Shown here one piece after another: positions 32,398-40,750 of a stretch of 64,000 bases of DNA (its first letter is position 1; every line of letters starts with the position of its first letter). The DNA comes from Paenibacillus hunanensis. Its GTDB lineage: Bacteria > Bacillota > Bacilli > Paenibacillales > Paenibacillaceae. Position numbers and translations under genes: made by a program. Under the pieces are notes generated by a model. The model ran no database searches. It was not told the origin of the DNA and saw only the letters and a program-made list of their open reading frames with translations. The stretch is from assembly GCF_014645615.1 (NCBI RefSeq), contig NZ_BMMB01000008.1, positions 62,001 to 126,000 on the forward strand, in the 5' to 3' direction.

Positions 32398-34821
32398 ATG
32401 ACAGCAACACGTGAACGACTCGTCCTGATCGGTAATGGTATGGCAGGGGTAGCGACACTGGAACAAATCATCAAGCTGGGAGGCAACTACGAGATTACAG
32501 TTATCGGTAGTGAGCCGCATCCAAACTATAACCGGATCATGTTGTCTTATGTACTGGAAGGTAGCCAGACAATTGATGATATCGTACTGAATAGCCGTGA
32601 ATGGTATGCAGAGAACGGCATTACCCTGCATACTGGTGTCACCGTGACTGCGATCGATGCGGACAGCCGCTGCATCATCACGGATAAAGGTGACCCTATT
32701 CCATATGACAAAGTGATTATCGCTACCGGCTCTAGCTCGCTGATTCTACCTATTCCGGGTCATGATAAACAGGGCGTAGTCGGATTCCGTGATATTGCAG
32801 ATTGTCATCAGATGATGGAAGCCGCTGCGACTTATCCGAAAGCCGCAGTGATCGGTGGCGGATTGCTCGGTCTGGAAGCTGCAAAAGGTCTGGTCAGTCT
32901 GGGTATGGATGTTACGGTTGTGCACCTGATGAATGATCTGATGGAGCGCCAGCTGGATTCGGTCGCTGCTGCGATGCTGAAAAAGGAACTGGAATCACAG
33001 GGCATCCAATTCAAAATGGGTGCACAGACTGCTGAGCTACAGGGTGGCGAGCGCGTAGAGCGTCTGCTGTTCAACGATGGTACTACACTGGAAGCGGACT
33101 TTGTCGTGATGGCAGCAGGGATTCGTCCGAATACGGCAGTAGCGCGCAATAGTGGAATCGAAATGGAGCGCGGCATTCTCGTGAACGACTATTTGCAAAC
33201 ATCGATGCCTAACGTCTATGCTGTCGGCGAATGTGTACAGCATCGCGGCAATTGCTACGGGTTGGTTGCTCCATTGTTTGAACAGGGCATGGTGCTGGCA
33301 AAGCATATTTGCGGATTGGATACACAGCCGTATGAAGGCTCGACCGTATCGACCAAGCTGAAAATCTCCGGTGTCGATGTGTTCTCGGCAGGTGTGTTTA
33401 TTGAAAATGAACAGCAATCGGTTATTACCGCTCGTGATGATTGGAAGAAGACGTACAAAAAAATTATTTTGCAGGATAACACTATCGTCGGCGCAGTATT
33501 GTTTGGCGATATTAACGATTCGGCACAGCTCCAAAAGTTAATTCGTGATGGTGCGCCGATGACAGACGAGCTATATGCGGAGCTAATGGGCACAGGTGGT
33601 TGCAGTCATGGTAAGAAAAAAGCATCGGTCGAAACGATGGCAGATGATGAAATTGTTTGCGGCTGTAACGGTGTCACCAAGCTAGATATTGTCAGTGCAA
33701 TTCAGGATAAAGGGCTAACGAGCGTAGACGAGATTAAAGCATGTACGGGTGCGACTCGCTCATGTGGTGGCTGTAAACCAGTGGTAGAGCAGATTCTGCA
33801 ATTCGTACTTGGTGACGGTGCAACTGTAGCTTCAAGTCAGGGCATCTGCGGGTGCACAACTCATAGTCGCGACGAGATCGTTGCTGCTATTCGCGATAAG
33901 GGCTTAAAAACGATCAAAGAAGTCATGAATGTGATGGAATGGAAAAATCCAGAGGGCTGCTCGAAATGCCGTCCAGCTATTAACTACTATCTCGGTATGA
34001 TCCATCCGGTAGAATATCAGGATGAAAAGGAATCGCGCTTCGTAAACGAACGTATGAACGCCAACATTCAGAAGGACGGTACGTATACCGTTGTCCCACG
34101 GATGTATGGTGGCGTAACGACACCGGAAGACCTGAAAAAGATCGCCGATGTATCGGTCAAATATAATGTGAAAGCCGTGAAAATGACAGGCGGACAGCGG
34201 ATCGACCTGATCGGTGTGCAAAAAGAAGACCTGCCGCTCGTCTGGGCAGAGCTGGATATGCCATCAGGCTATGCATATGCCAAATCGCTACGCACTGTTA
34301 AAACCTGCGTTGGTTCGCAGTTCTGCCGCTTCGGTACACAGGATTCGATGGGCATGGGCGCATCGCTGGAACAGCGATTTGAACGCCTTGACTTCCCTGC
34401 CAAATTCAAAATGGCAGTCAACGGCTGCCCACGTAACTGCGCTGAATCGTGCACCAAGGATATCGGTATCGTTGGTAACGATGGAGGCTGGGAGATCTTT
34501 ATCGGTGGTAACGGTGGGATCAAAGCACGTCTGGCTGATTCGTTCTGCAAGGTTAAAACTGATGAAGAGCTGATCGATCTGTGCGGCGCGATTATTCAAT
34601 ACTACCGCGAAACTGGTAAATACCTCGAACGCACCTCGGAATGGGTCGAACGTATGGGACTGGATCAGATCAAGGCTGCTATTCTGGATGATACGGATAA
34701 CCGTCAACAATTAATCGAACGCGTCAATATCGCATTGGCTCAGCTTGAAGACCCATGGCAAAAAGTGCTGCATGATGAACCAACACGGACAGCGCTATTT
34801 GGAACGAAAACAAACGTATAA
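32398..34821 (+). CDS. nirB: NAD(P)H nitrite reductase large subunit
   Basis: 807 residues. It reduces nitrite to ammonium. An FAD/NAD-binding half (RLVLIGNGMAGVATLEQ) comes first. Two BFD-type [2Fe-2S] domains follow, near residues 420-470 (CGCNGVTKLDIV...CGGCKP) and 483-533 (CGCTTHSRDEIV...CSKCRP). The C-terminal ferredoxin-like and siroheme/[4Fe-4S] half carries TCVGSQFCRFG and NGCPRNCAESC. All cofactor ligands look intact. The start follows GGGGGAA. B. subtilis calls this nasD. The FNR-type site upstream suggests expression under oxygen limitation, so it may serve anaerobic nitrite detoxification as well as assimilation. Confidence 0.95.
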   Translation: MTATRERLVLIGNGMAGVATLEQIIKLGGNYEITVIGSEPHPNYNRIMLSYVLEGSQTIDDIVLNSREWYAENGITLHTGVTVTAIDADSRCIITDKGDPIPYDKVIIATGSSSLILPIPGHDKQGVVGFRDIADCHQMMEAAATYPKAAVIGGGLLGLEAAKGLVSLGMDVTVVHLMNDLMERQLDSVAAAMLKKELESQGIQFKMGAQTAELQGGERVERLLFNDGTTLEADFVVMAAGIRPNTAVARNSGIEMERGILVNDYLQTSMPNVYAVGECVQHRGNCYGLVAPLFEQGMVLAKHICGLDTQPYEGSTVSTKLKISGVDVFSAGVFIENEQQSVITARDDWKKTYKKIILQDNTIVGAVLFGDINDSAQLQKLIRDGAPMTDELYAELMGTGGCSHGKKKASVETMADDEIVCGCNGVTKLDIVSAIQDKGLTSVDEIKACTGATRSCGGCKPVVEQILQFVLGDGATVASSQGICGCTTHSRDEIVAAIRDKGLKTIKEVMNVMEWKNPEGCSKCRPAINYYLGMIHPVEYQDEKESRFVNERMNANIQKDGTYTVVPRMYGGVTTPEDLKKIADVSVKYNVKAVKMTGGQRIDLIGVQKEDLPLVWAELDMPSGYAYAKSLRTVKTCVGSQFCRFGTQDSMGMGASLEQRFERLDFPAKFKMAVNGCPRNCAESCTKDIGIVGNDGGWEIFIGGNGGIKARLADSFCKVKTDEELIDLCGAIIQYYRETGKYLERTSEWVERMGLDQIKAAILDDTDNRQQLIERVNIALAQLEDPWQKVLHDEPTRTALFGTKTNV

Positions 34822-34842
34822 CGCAAAAGGAGGCTGAACACT

Positions 34843-35163
34843 ATGAACATGACCCAAACATTTTATCAAGCAGGCACACTGGATGAATTCCTGAGCCGAA
34901 TCGGACGCGTAATCATTCTGGAAGGACAGGAAATCGCTGTATTCCGCACCTCTGATGATCATGTCTTTGCACTCGAAAATCGTAACCCTCATCCGAAAGG
35001 CGGCCCTATCGCCGAAGGTATCGTATCCGGTCACATTCTGTACGATCCGCTATATGATTGGCAAATCGATCTGAGTACTGGAATGGTACAGGCGCCTGAT
35101 GAAGGACAAGTTCGGACGTTTCCGGTCAAGGTTGAGCAAGGAATGGTTTGGATTGGATTGTAA
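34843..35163 (+). CDS. nirD: Nitrite reductase small subunit, Rieske fold without cluster ligands
   Basis: 106 residues, 21 bases after nirB with AAAAGGAGG before its ATG. The fold is Rieske-like: VFALENRNPHPKGGPIAEGIVSGHILYDPLYDWQIDLSTG. A true Rieske centre needs CxH and CxxH. Here the sites read Asn48-Pro-His50 and Asp68-Pro-Leu-Tyr71, so three of four ligands are lost and no [2Fe-2S] cluster can form. Cluster-free NirD proteins exist in other bacteria and act structurally. It should still pair with NirB. Confidence 0.92.
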   Translation: MNMTQTFYQAGTLDEFLSRIGRVIILEGQEIAVFRTSDDHVFALENRNPHPKGGPIAEGIVSGHILYDPLYDWQIDLSTGMVQAPDEGQVRTFPVKVEQGMVWIGL

Positions 35164-35213
35164 GGTTGGATGAATAGGTACACGTATTAAAATGTTCGTC
35201 GCAGCAAGCACTC

Positions 35214-35396
35214 CAGGCCGAGAACATGCCAACGACCTTCGGTTAAGCCGGGATACTCCGAATAGGAAGAAAGCAGATGAAACGGTAAGATATTTTGCTT
35301 TGCAAAAATCCCTTTTCATGGAACCCCGTGTTAGAAGATCACTAACACTAGGCATCCCGGCTTAAAGGTCGGTCTTTTGGCATCGTTCTCGGCCTT
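35214..35396 (-). repeat. Palindromic multi-hairpin repeat, copy A
   Basis: Arms at 35214-35254 and 35351-35396 are long imperfect inverted repeats (GGCCGAGAAC/GTTCTCGGCC; TTAAGCCGGGAT/ATCCCGGCTTAA). The core at 35282-35347 is the reverse complement of that in copies B and C: a GTGTTAG/CTAACAC hairpin, a TTTTTGC/GCAAAA hairpin and ATATCTTACCG. No transposase is present. Confidence 0.75.
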
Positions 35397-35603
35397 CCGT
35401 TCTGTGCAAGGATCGATTGCTGATTGTGGTTAGTTACTTCATTTTTTTAGTTTCAGCGCATAGAGTGAGCAACAGTTATTTTATAAGATTCGAATAGCAT
35501 GTTTAGTTATAGCAATCTTATAGCAAAGGTAACTGAAGCTAGAAAAAGTAATGCTTACTGCTAATTTTACAACTCTTTAATGTGAAAAGTACTGAACGGA
35601 GGG
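35397..35603. other. AT-rich spacer between repeat copies A and B
   Basis: No ORF or clear motif seen between the two repeat copies. It is AT-rich, with short dispersed TTATAGCAA-like words. Confidence 0.4.
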
Positions 35604-35782
35604 GAGGAAATAAGGGGAAAGGACGACTTACCGTGTTAGCGACTTCCTAACACAGGATTCAATGAAAAAGTGAGTTTTGCAAAGCAAAATATCTTACCGC
35701 TTTTGGAACTCAGGAATCTACATTTTACTCCTACTCCGTAGATTCCTATGCGAGACTGGAGTTCGTTCCCTTATTCCTTCCG
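35604..35782 (+). repeat. Palindromic multi-hairpin repeat, copy B
   Basis: Outer arms GGAGGAAATAAGGGGAAAGG (about 35604) and CGTTCCCTTATTCCTTCC (about 35764-35781) pair. Between them lie GTGTTAG/CTAACAC (35633-35653), TTTTGC/GCAAAA (35675-35689) and a perfect 10-bp hairpin AGGAATCTAC/GTAGATTCCT (35712-35747). The order is the same as in copy C. It lies opposite to copy A. Confidence 0.8.
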
Positions 35783-35845
35783 GGAAGTGATGTATGCCAA
35801 CGCACCATAGTCCATAAACAAAAGAACAAGTAACACACAATAACC

Positions 35846-35893
35846 GGACGCAAGCTGTTTTATCCCTCAGGGACATAGCAGCCTGCGTCTTTT
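35846..35893 (+). terminator. Terminator downstream of the repeat pair
   Basis: GGACGCAAGCTGT pairs with GCAGCCTGCGTCT across a 20-nt loop, followed by TTTCTATTT. It may end read-through from nirB-nirD and the repeats. Confidence 0.7.
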
Positions 35894-35927
35894 CTATTTC
35901 TCTGATCCAGTTCTCTGATTCTCTCAT

Positions 35928-36072
35928 CTACTTCTCTGACCGAGCCAAGCCCTTACTAGAAATTTTCATATCATCCCTCCGAGCGACTCTCCTCAGTAGC
36001 TTCTCCAATAATCTTCATCATCCCTTCACCAACTAAACCACCGAAAATTAGTGACACAGCAGATCGCTTTGC
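35928..36072 (-). pseudogene. Possible C-terminal gene fragment on the minus strand
   Basis: Read on the minus strand, a 33-codon open stretch (AKRSAVSLIFGGLVGEGMMK...) ends at TGA 35971. It looks like the hydrophobic, glycine-rich tail of a membrane transporter. One base later a new ATG opens MKISSKGLARSEK, then a stop at 35928. Both pieces lack the rest of a gene. This could be a decayed two-gene junction or chance. Confidence 0.25.
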
Positions 36073-36220
36073 TTATAATGTAGCAGGAGTGTAGGCTATA
36101 ACAGATATGATAAAATAGTAATACACTTTGACGGGATGCCACATCATTTGATATACAGCAGCAATGCACGACAGGAATAGCACCTCATCGGTCCGGGTTG
36201 AGGCAGAGGAGGGAGAGCGA

Positions 36221-36997
36221 ATGATTACGCTGGAAGGCGTGAGTAAATATTTTGGTTCGGTTGGAGTAGGGCAGGCAGCAGTGCAGGAGATCGATCTGCA
36301 TATCGAGGCTGGCGGCATTCACGGCATTGTAGGCAGTAGTGGTGCCGGGAAGTCGACGCTGCTGCGCATGATCAATATGCTGGAGCGGCCAGATGCAGGA
36401 CGCGTTATCGTCGCTGGTCAAGAGCTGACAGCATTATCGGAGCGGAAGCTACGGGAAGTACGGCAAGGGATCGGTATGATCTTTCAGCAATTCAATTTGG
36501 TGCATAATCGTAATGTTAGCGGCAATGTAGCTGCGCCGTTAGAGCTTGCTGGTATGAAGGGAATCGAACGTAAGCTCCGTGTTCACGAATGTCTGGAGCA
36601 GGTAGGCTTGCAGGATCGGCTACATGCGTATCCAGCGCAGCTGAGTGGTGGACAACGCCAACGGGTGGCGATTGCGCGTGCGATTGCGAATCGTCCGCAG
36701 GTGCTGTTATGCGATGAGCCTACTTCTGCACTCGATCCAGCGACGACAGCAGGCATTTTGCAGCTGTTAAAGCAGATCAATGAGGAGCTGGGTGTTACGA
36801 TTGTGATCGTTACGCATGAGATGGATGTGGTCAAAAGTATCTGTCACACGGTGTCCGTCATGGAGCATGGACGGATCACGGAGAGCTATTCGCGTGCACA
36901 GCATGGCTTTGCGCCTGCACCCGACTATACATTGTCATATCGAGAACAGCTACTCGGTCAATCGGAGTCGACCAAGCAGGGCGGTGAGCCAACATGA
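36221..36997 (+). CDS. metN: Methionine ABC transporter ATP-binding protein, short form
   Basis: 258 residues from the ATG at 36221, preceded by GGAGGGA. Walker A is GSSGAGKST, the ABC signature LSGGQRQRVAIARA, Walker B VLLCDEPTSALDPATT, and the switch THEMD. These strings are MetN-like. Typical MetN proteins are about 340 residues, with a C-terminal ligand-binding (NIL/ACT-like) domain that senses methionine. This one stops right after the ATPase domain, so that feedback inhibition is probably absent. It overlaps metI by ATGA. No SAM riboswitch is visible upstream. Confidence 0.88.
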   Translation: MITLEGVSKYFGSVGVGQAAVQEIDLHIEAGGIHGIVGSSGAGKSTLLRMINMLERPDAGRVIVAGQELTALSERKLREVRQGIGMIFQQFNLVHNRNVSGNVAAPLELAGMKGIERKLRVHECLEQVGLQDRLHAYPAQLSGGQRQRVAIARAIANRPQVLLCDEPTSALDPATTAGILQLLKQINEELGVTIVIVTHEMDVVKSICHTVSVMEHGRITESYSRAQHGFAPAPDYTLSYREQLLGQSESTKQGGEPT

Positions 36998-37674
36998 GTG
37001 GATCACGAACACTTGGGGAAATGCTGGAACGGTATCAGCATGAAATCTGGCGTGCGATCGGTGAGACATTCACGATGGTCGGCATTTCGCTTGCCGCGGC
37101 GGTATTAATAGGCTTGCCACTTGGCACACTGCTGTATCTGACCAAAAAAGGACAACTGTACGAGCAGCCTGTACTGGCTGGTGTGCTGAACACATTTGTT
37201 AATGTGGTGCGCTCGTTTCCATTTTTATTACTCGTTGTCTTTTTGATTCCGTTTACCCGGCTCGTCGTCGGTACGTCGATCGGTACAGAAGCGGCATCTG
37301 TGCCGTTGTCTATTATTGCGATTGCGTACTACTCTCGTCTGGTGGAGCAGGCTCTGCTGGATGTGCCGCGTGGGATTGTCGAATCGGCGCGAGCGATGGG
37401 AGCGTCACCGCTACAGATTGTTTTTAAATTTCTATATGTAGAAGCACGTTCTGGTCTGGTGCTTGGACTAACGACATCGGCGATCAGCTTTATCTCGTAT
37501 TCAACGGTTGTTGGTATCGTGGGTGGCGGTGGCATTGGTGATTTTGCGATTCGTTACGGCTACCAGCGCTTCGAAACGGATGTGATGGTCTACATGATTA
37601 TACTGATGATCATTCTCGTGCAGGGCGTTCAGTTTATCGGGAGCCTGCTAGCGCGTGTATTGGATAAGCGTTGA
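36994..37674 (+). CDS. metI: Methionine ABC transporter permease
   Basis: 226 residues with five or six membrane segments. The EAA loop is ESARAMGASPLQIVFKFL, which docks the ATPase. VVRSFPFLLLVVFLIPFTRLVVGTSIG and STVVGIVGGGGIGDFAIRYGYQRFETDVM are typical of MetI. It shares ATGA with metN, so translation is coupled. It imports methionine (both isomers in known systems) across the cytoplasmic membrane. Confidence 0.93.
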   Translation: MSGSRTLGEMLERYQHEIWRAIGETFTMVGISLAAAVLIGLPLGTLLYLTKKGQLYEQPVLAGVLNTFVNVVRSFPFLLLVVFLIPFTRLVVGTSIGTEAASVPLSIIAIAYYSRLVEQALLDVPRGIVESARAMGASPLQIVFKFLYVEARSGLVLGLTTSAISFISYSTVVGIVGGGGIGDFAIRYGYQRFETDVMVYMIILMIILVQGVQFIGSLLARVLDKR

Positions 37675-37799
37675 TACATGGATGCGCGGCATATAGTAGC
37701 TTCAACGTAATGAACAACACGCTTTTTGATTGTAATGATAACAGGGTCACCTTCTGGGTCTACTCACTGGTGACTAATCTCAACTAACGGAGGAACAAC

Positions 37800-38645
37800 A
37801 TGAAAAACAAACAGGCACTATGGATGGTGCTCATCGCGATGATGCTATTCTTAGCCGCATGTGGCGGTAAATCTAGCTCTACTACGAATGAGGCAGCAAG
37901 CTCTAGCGAAGCAACAGGTACAACCGAAACGACGCTCAAGGTGGCAAGTCTGATCCCACCGATGACCGATATGCTCGATATTGTAAAACCACTACTGAAA
38001 AAAGACGGCATCAATCTGGAAGTTGTCGTGCTATCGGATAATGTACAGCCTAACGATGCGCTGGCGAATAAAGAAGTCGATGCGAACTTCTTCCAGCACG
38101 TACCGTATATGAACCAGTACAACCAGAGCAAGGGTGCGAATCTAGTTGCGATTCAGCCTGTATACGATGCAATCTATGGCGCCTATTCCAAAAAGTATAA
38201 GAGCATTGACGAGCTGCCAGAAGGTGCGGTGATCGCTATTGCGAACGATCCATCCAACATCGGTCGTTCCCTGCAAATGCTGGCACAGGCAGGCATGATC
38301 AAGCTCAAAGACGGCGTGGGCATGAATGCCACTCAAGCCGATATCATCTCTAATCCAAAAAACTACAGCTTCAAGGAAGTCGATCTGCTCATGCTGGCAC
38401 GTATGTACGATGAAGCGGATCTGGTAGCAATGACACCTGCGTATGCGAAGCCGCTCAATCTGACTCCGGTCAAGGATGCACTCGTTACTGAAAAAGCGGA
38501 TTCAACCTTTGCAATCACACTGGTAGCGCGTGAAGATAATAAGGATGCCGAGCCTATTCAAAAGCTCAAGCAGCATCTGGCAGGCCCAGAAGTGAAGAAG
38601 TTCTTGCAGGATAACTACGCCGATATTGCTGTACCTGCTTTTTAA
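37800..38645 (+). CDS. metQ: Methionine-binding lipoprotein
   Basis: 281 residues of the NLPA/MetQ family. The lipobox LAAC (Cys21) follows a hydrophobic signal. After a Ser/Thr linker, KVASLIPPMTDMLDIVKPLLKKDGINLEVVVLSDNVQPNDALANKEVDANFFQHVPYMNQYN is the MetQ ligand-binding signature. It captures methionine outside the membrane and delivers it to MetNI. It starts at ATG after CGGAGGA, 125 bases after metI, with a strong terminator after it. Confidence 0.94.
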   Translation: MKNKQALWMVLIAMMLFLAACGGKSSSTTNEAASSSEATGTTETTLKVASLIPPMTDMLDIVKPLLKKDGINLEVVVLSDNVQPNDALANKEVDANFFQHVPYMNQYNQSKGANLVAIQPVYDAIYGAYSKKYKSIDELPEGAVIAIANDPSNIGRSLQMLAQAGMIKLKDGVGMNATQADIISNPKNYSFKEVDLLMLARMYDEADLVAMTPAYAKPLNLTPVKDALVTEKADSTFAITLVAREDNKDAEPIQKLKQHLAGPEVKKFLQDNYADIAVPAF

Positions 38646-38699
38646 AATTGTTCCTGTGCGCCTGATCGGTCAGGTAGTATTCTATTGAAAATTAAACCT

Positions 38700-38742
38700 C
38701 AAAAAACCTGTCTGACCCTTATGGGGATCGGCAGGTTTTTTG
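38700..38742 (+). terminator. Terminator of metN-metI-metQ
   Basis: AAAAAACCTGTCTGACCC pairs with GGGGATCGGCAGGTTTTTT around TTAT. Both ends are suited to intrinsic termination. Confidence 0.92.
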
Positions 38743-38902
38743 GTATGCTCTGCGTTATGTTCTACGCTATGTTGATGTCTGTCTTGTGCTATCCTTCTGT
38801 ATTTTTACACAAATCGTGATTGGAATTTGAAGAGAGTTTGTGCTGATTCGTTAAGCTAAAGCGATAAAACCAAGCATCATACAGAAAGGATGGGAATCGA
38901 CG

Positions 38903-39652
38903 ATGAACGATATGCACATTCATTATATGCACTTCGTCAGTCAGCTGGAGCGTCAGTGGCAGGAGCAGATGAACAACAAGCCGCAGCAGTGGAAAGTATC
39001 AGAGGGGCTAGCTGCCAAAATTAAAGAGGATGGAACGATGAATGACTTTTACGGATATACCACCGTTATTCCACTCAGTGCTTCAGATCGGCAGCGTTGT
39101 GAGCAGGCACAGCAGATTTTGCTTGAACGGCTACCTGATCGATTCGTAGCGCTATTGCCAGAGACATTTCATCTAACGATTCATGCGCTGAGCAATGAAC
39201 GAAATACGAGCGGAGGCATGGAGATCGTGCGGCAGCGTATGACCAGGGATCAACCACAGATTGAGCAGGCATTTCGTGAGATTGCGGAGCGTTATGCTGG
39301 TCGCCATATTGCGATGCGCGCGCTGGGCGTCAGTACGAATACACGCGATGTAGTGAGTATCAAATATGCACCCGAGGCTGCTGACGATTATGCGCTGCTG
39401 ATTGATCTGTACGAGCGTATCCGTGAGTTATCACCGGAGCGGAGCATGTATTCGCCCCATGTATCGCTATGCTACTTCCGGCTGGACGGTTTACAGTCAT
39501 CGGAGATTGATCTACTGTACGAGACGATGGCTGAGATCAATCGCAGCATCAAGCTGGATATCGTGCTGGAGGTCGATCAGCTAGTGTATCAAATGCATCG
39601 GCATATGAACGATTTTCCAGCGATCTTTGCTGTGCACGATTTTGTAGAATAA
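38903..39652 (+). CDS. 2H phosphoesterase (LigT / cyclic phosphodiesterase-like)
   Basis: 249 residues. The two HxT/S motifs that define 2H phosphoesterases are present: His90-Leu-Thr92 (FHLTIH) and His186-Val-Ser188 (PHVSLCYF). The family cleaves 2',3'-cyclic phosphates or ligates RNA 2'-5'. The substrate here is unknown. An extra N-terminal stretch (residues 1-50) is not typical. It starts at ATG after AAAGGATGG and is isolated between two terminators. Confidence 0.82.
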   Translation: MNDMHIHYMHFVSQLERQWQEQMNNKPQQWKVSEGLAAKIKEDGTMNDFYGYTTVIPLSASDRQRCEQAQQILLERLPDRFVALLPETFHLTIHALSNERNTSGGMEIVRQRMTRDQPQIEQAFREIAERYAGRHIAMRALGVSTNTRDVVSIKYAPEAADDYALLIDLYERIRELSPERSMYSPHVSLCYFRLDGLQSSEIDLLYETMAEINRSIKLDIVLEVDQLVYQMHRHMNDFPAIFAVHDFVE

Positions 39653-39757
39653 TAGATCTACCTGGGATTGCTCAAAGATCGAGTACGCTTCACCACTCCA
39701 TGTTGACTACTGCTATCGCTACGAGAACAGACTACGAGAATATGTTGTTTATGAGAG

Positions 39758-39786
39758 CGGCTGTGCTTACTGTACAGCCGTTTTGT
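39758..39786 (+). terminator. Terminator after the 2H phosphoesterase gene
   Basis: CGGCTGT pairs with ACAGCCG, followed by TTTTGTTG. The remaining 120 bases to the convergent TetR gene show nothing clear. Confidence 0.8.
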
Positions 39787-39905
39787 TGCAACTCATGTAT
39801 TACTCTCGTGCACTATTCACGTGCACTACTCACGTATTCGCCACATCCCCGTTGAATTGTTCTTAATAAAGCTGTTGCCGTTTACGCCAATGGAACGGAT
39901 GTTTA

Positions 39906-40490
39906 TCAAGCAGCTATCCAGCTTCGCAGTAACGGAGTCATGCGCGCTGCGAGTTGAAGTGGCGTATCGCGTGATTCTTTTGGCTCGCTGCTCCATTGCA
40001 AGGTTGCACCATACAGTGACCAGCTGATCATAGTAGACAATGTGACTTGTTTCGCATCATCCTGTTCTGGCAGATGAGCTGTTAATTGTTCCAACATATA
40101 TTGCTGAATTTGAAGTTTCATATTCGTTTCGACCAGCGAACGAAGGGAAGCAATATTTTTCGGACATTTGGTACCGGAATACTCATGAAATTGACATAGT
40201 GCGCAGATCAGCGTCGTCAGCGCCTCCGAAGTCAGTGCATTTTGCGGGTCGATGCCTTTGTAGAGTAGCTGGATTAGATGGGTAGATATCATATAATCCA
40301 GCAGCTCGTATTTGTCAGTATAGTGGGTGTAAAAGGTAACCCGATTGATCATCGCATGACGTGTAATATCACTCACCGTAATCTCATGAAATTCTTTAGT
40401 TTGAAGTAATTCCACAAAAGCCTGATGAATCAATTGGCGAGTACGTCTCACACGCGGATCGTGCGGATTGGGTTTAGCGGAAAGGGACAT
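39906..40490 (-). CDS. TetR family transcriptional regulator
   Basis: 194 residues. A DNA-binding helix-turn-helix is near the N-terminus (RRTRQLIHQAFVELLQTKEFHEITVSDITRHAMINRVTFYTHYTDKYELLDYMI). The ligand domain is of the type with SLRSLVETNMKLQIQQYML. The start follows AGGAGGT. It is divergent from the Old Yellow Enzyme gene, so it most likely represses that gene, and perhaps itself, releasing DNA when it binds an electrophile or similar ligand. Confidence 0.9.
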   Translation of the reverse strand: MSLSAKPNPHDPRVRRTRQLIHQAFVELLQTKEFHEITVSDITRHAMINRVTFYTHYTDKYELLDYMISTHLIQLLYKGIDPQNALTSEALTTLICALCQFHEYSGTKCPKNIASLRSLVETNMKLQIQQYMLEQLTAHLPEQDDAKQVTLSTMISWSLYGATLQWSSEPKESRDTPLQLAARMTPLLRSWIAA

Positions 40491-40543
40491 CCTACATACC
40501 TCCTGTATGAACTAAAATGGCAGAGCCGAGCGATAAACGACAG

Positions 40544-40553
40544 ATTCTAGAAT
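40544..40553. promoter_or_regulatory. Perfect palindrome ATTCTAGAAT in the TetR-OYE gap
   Basis: A self-complementary 10-mer in the divergent intergenic region, close to the TetR gene start. It could be part of an operator for autoregulation. Confidence 0.35.
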
Positions 40554-40632
40554 ATGAGACTTAAACGACACATTGGAGATTTTGTTGGTTGTATCCATAA
40601 GTTCACGCCTGTACAATCAGGCATATACCTCA

Positions 40633-40651
40633 CCCGGTAGCATGCACCGGG
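40633..40651. promoter_or_regulatory. Candidate TetR operator in the TetR-OYE gap
   Basis: CCCGGT-AGCATGC-ACCGGG is a perfect 6-bp inverted repeat with a 7-nt spacer, itself nearly symmetrical (GCATGC). It lies about 100 bases before the OYE start, a suitable place for repression. Confidence 0.45.
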
Positions 40652-40750
40652 GAAGGAATTGTTTTATTCTATAACTTACTTTTATATATTTATTTCCTAA
40701 AGATAATGAATATAGTATAACCGAAAACATCATTGGAGGTTACGATAAAT

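Noticed and set aside
35930..36220. SAM riboswitch (S-box) before metN
   Set aside because: The methionine-transport genes made this worth checking, but no S-box-like conserved segments or following terminator were found.
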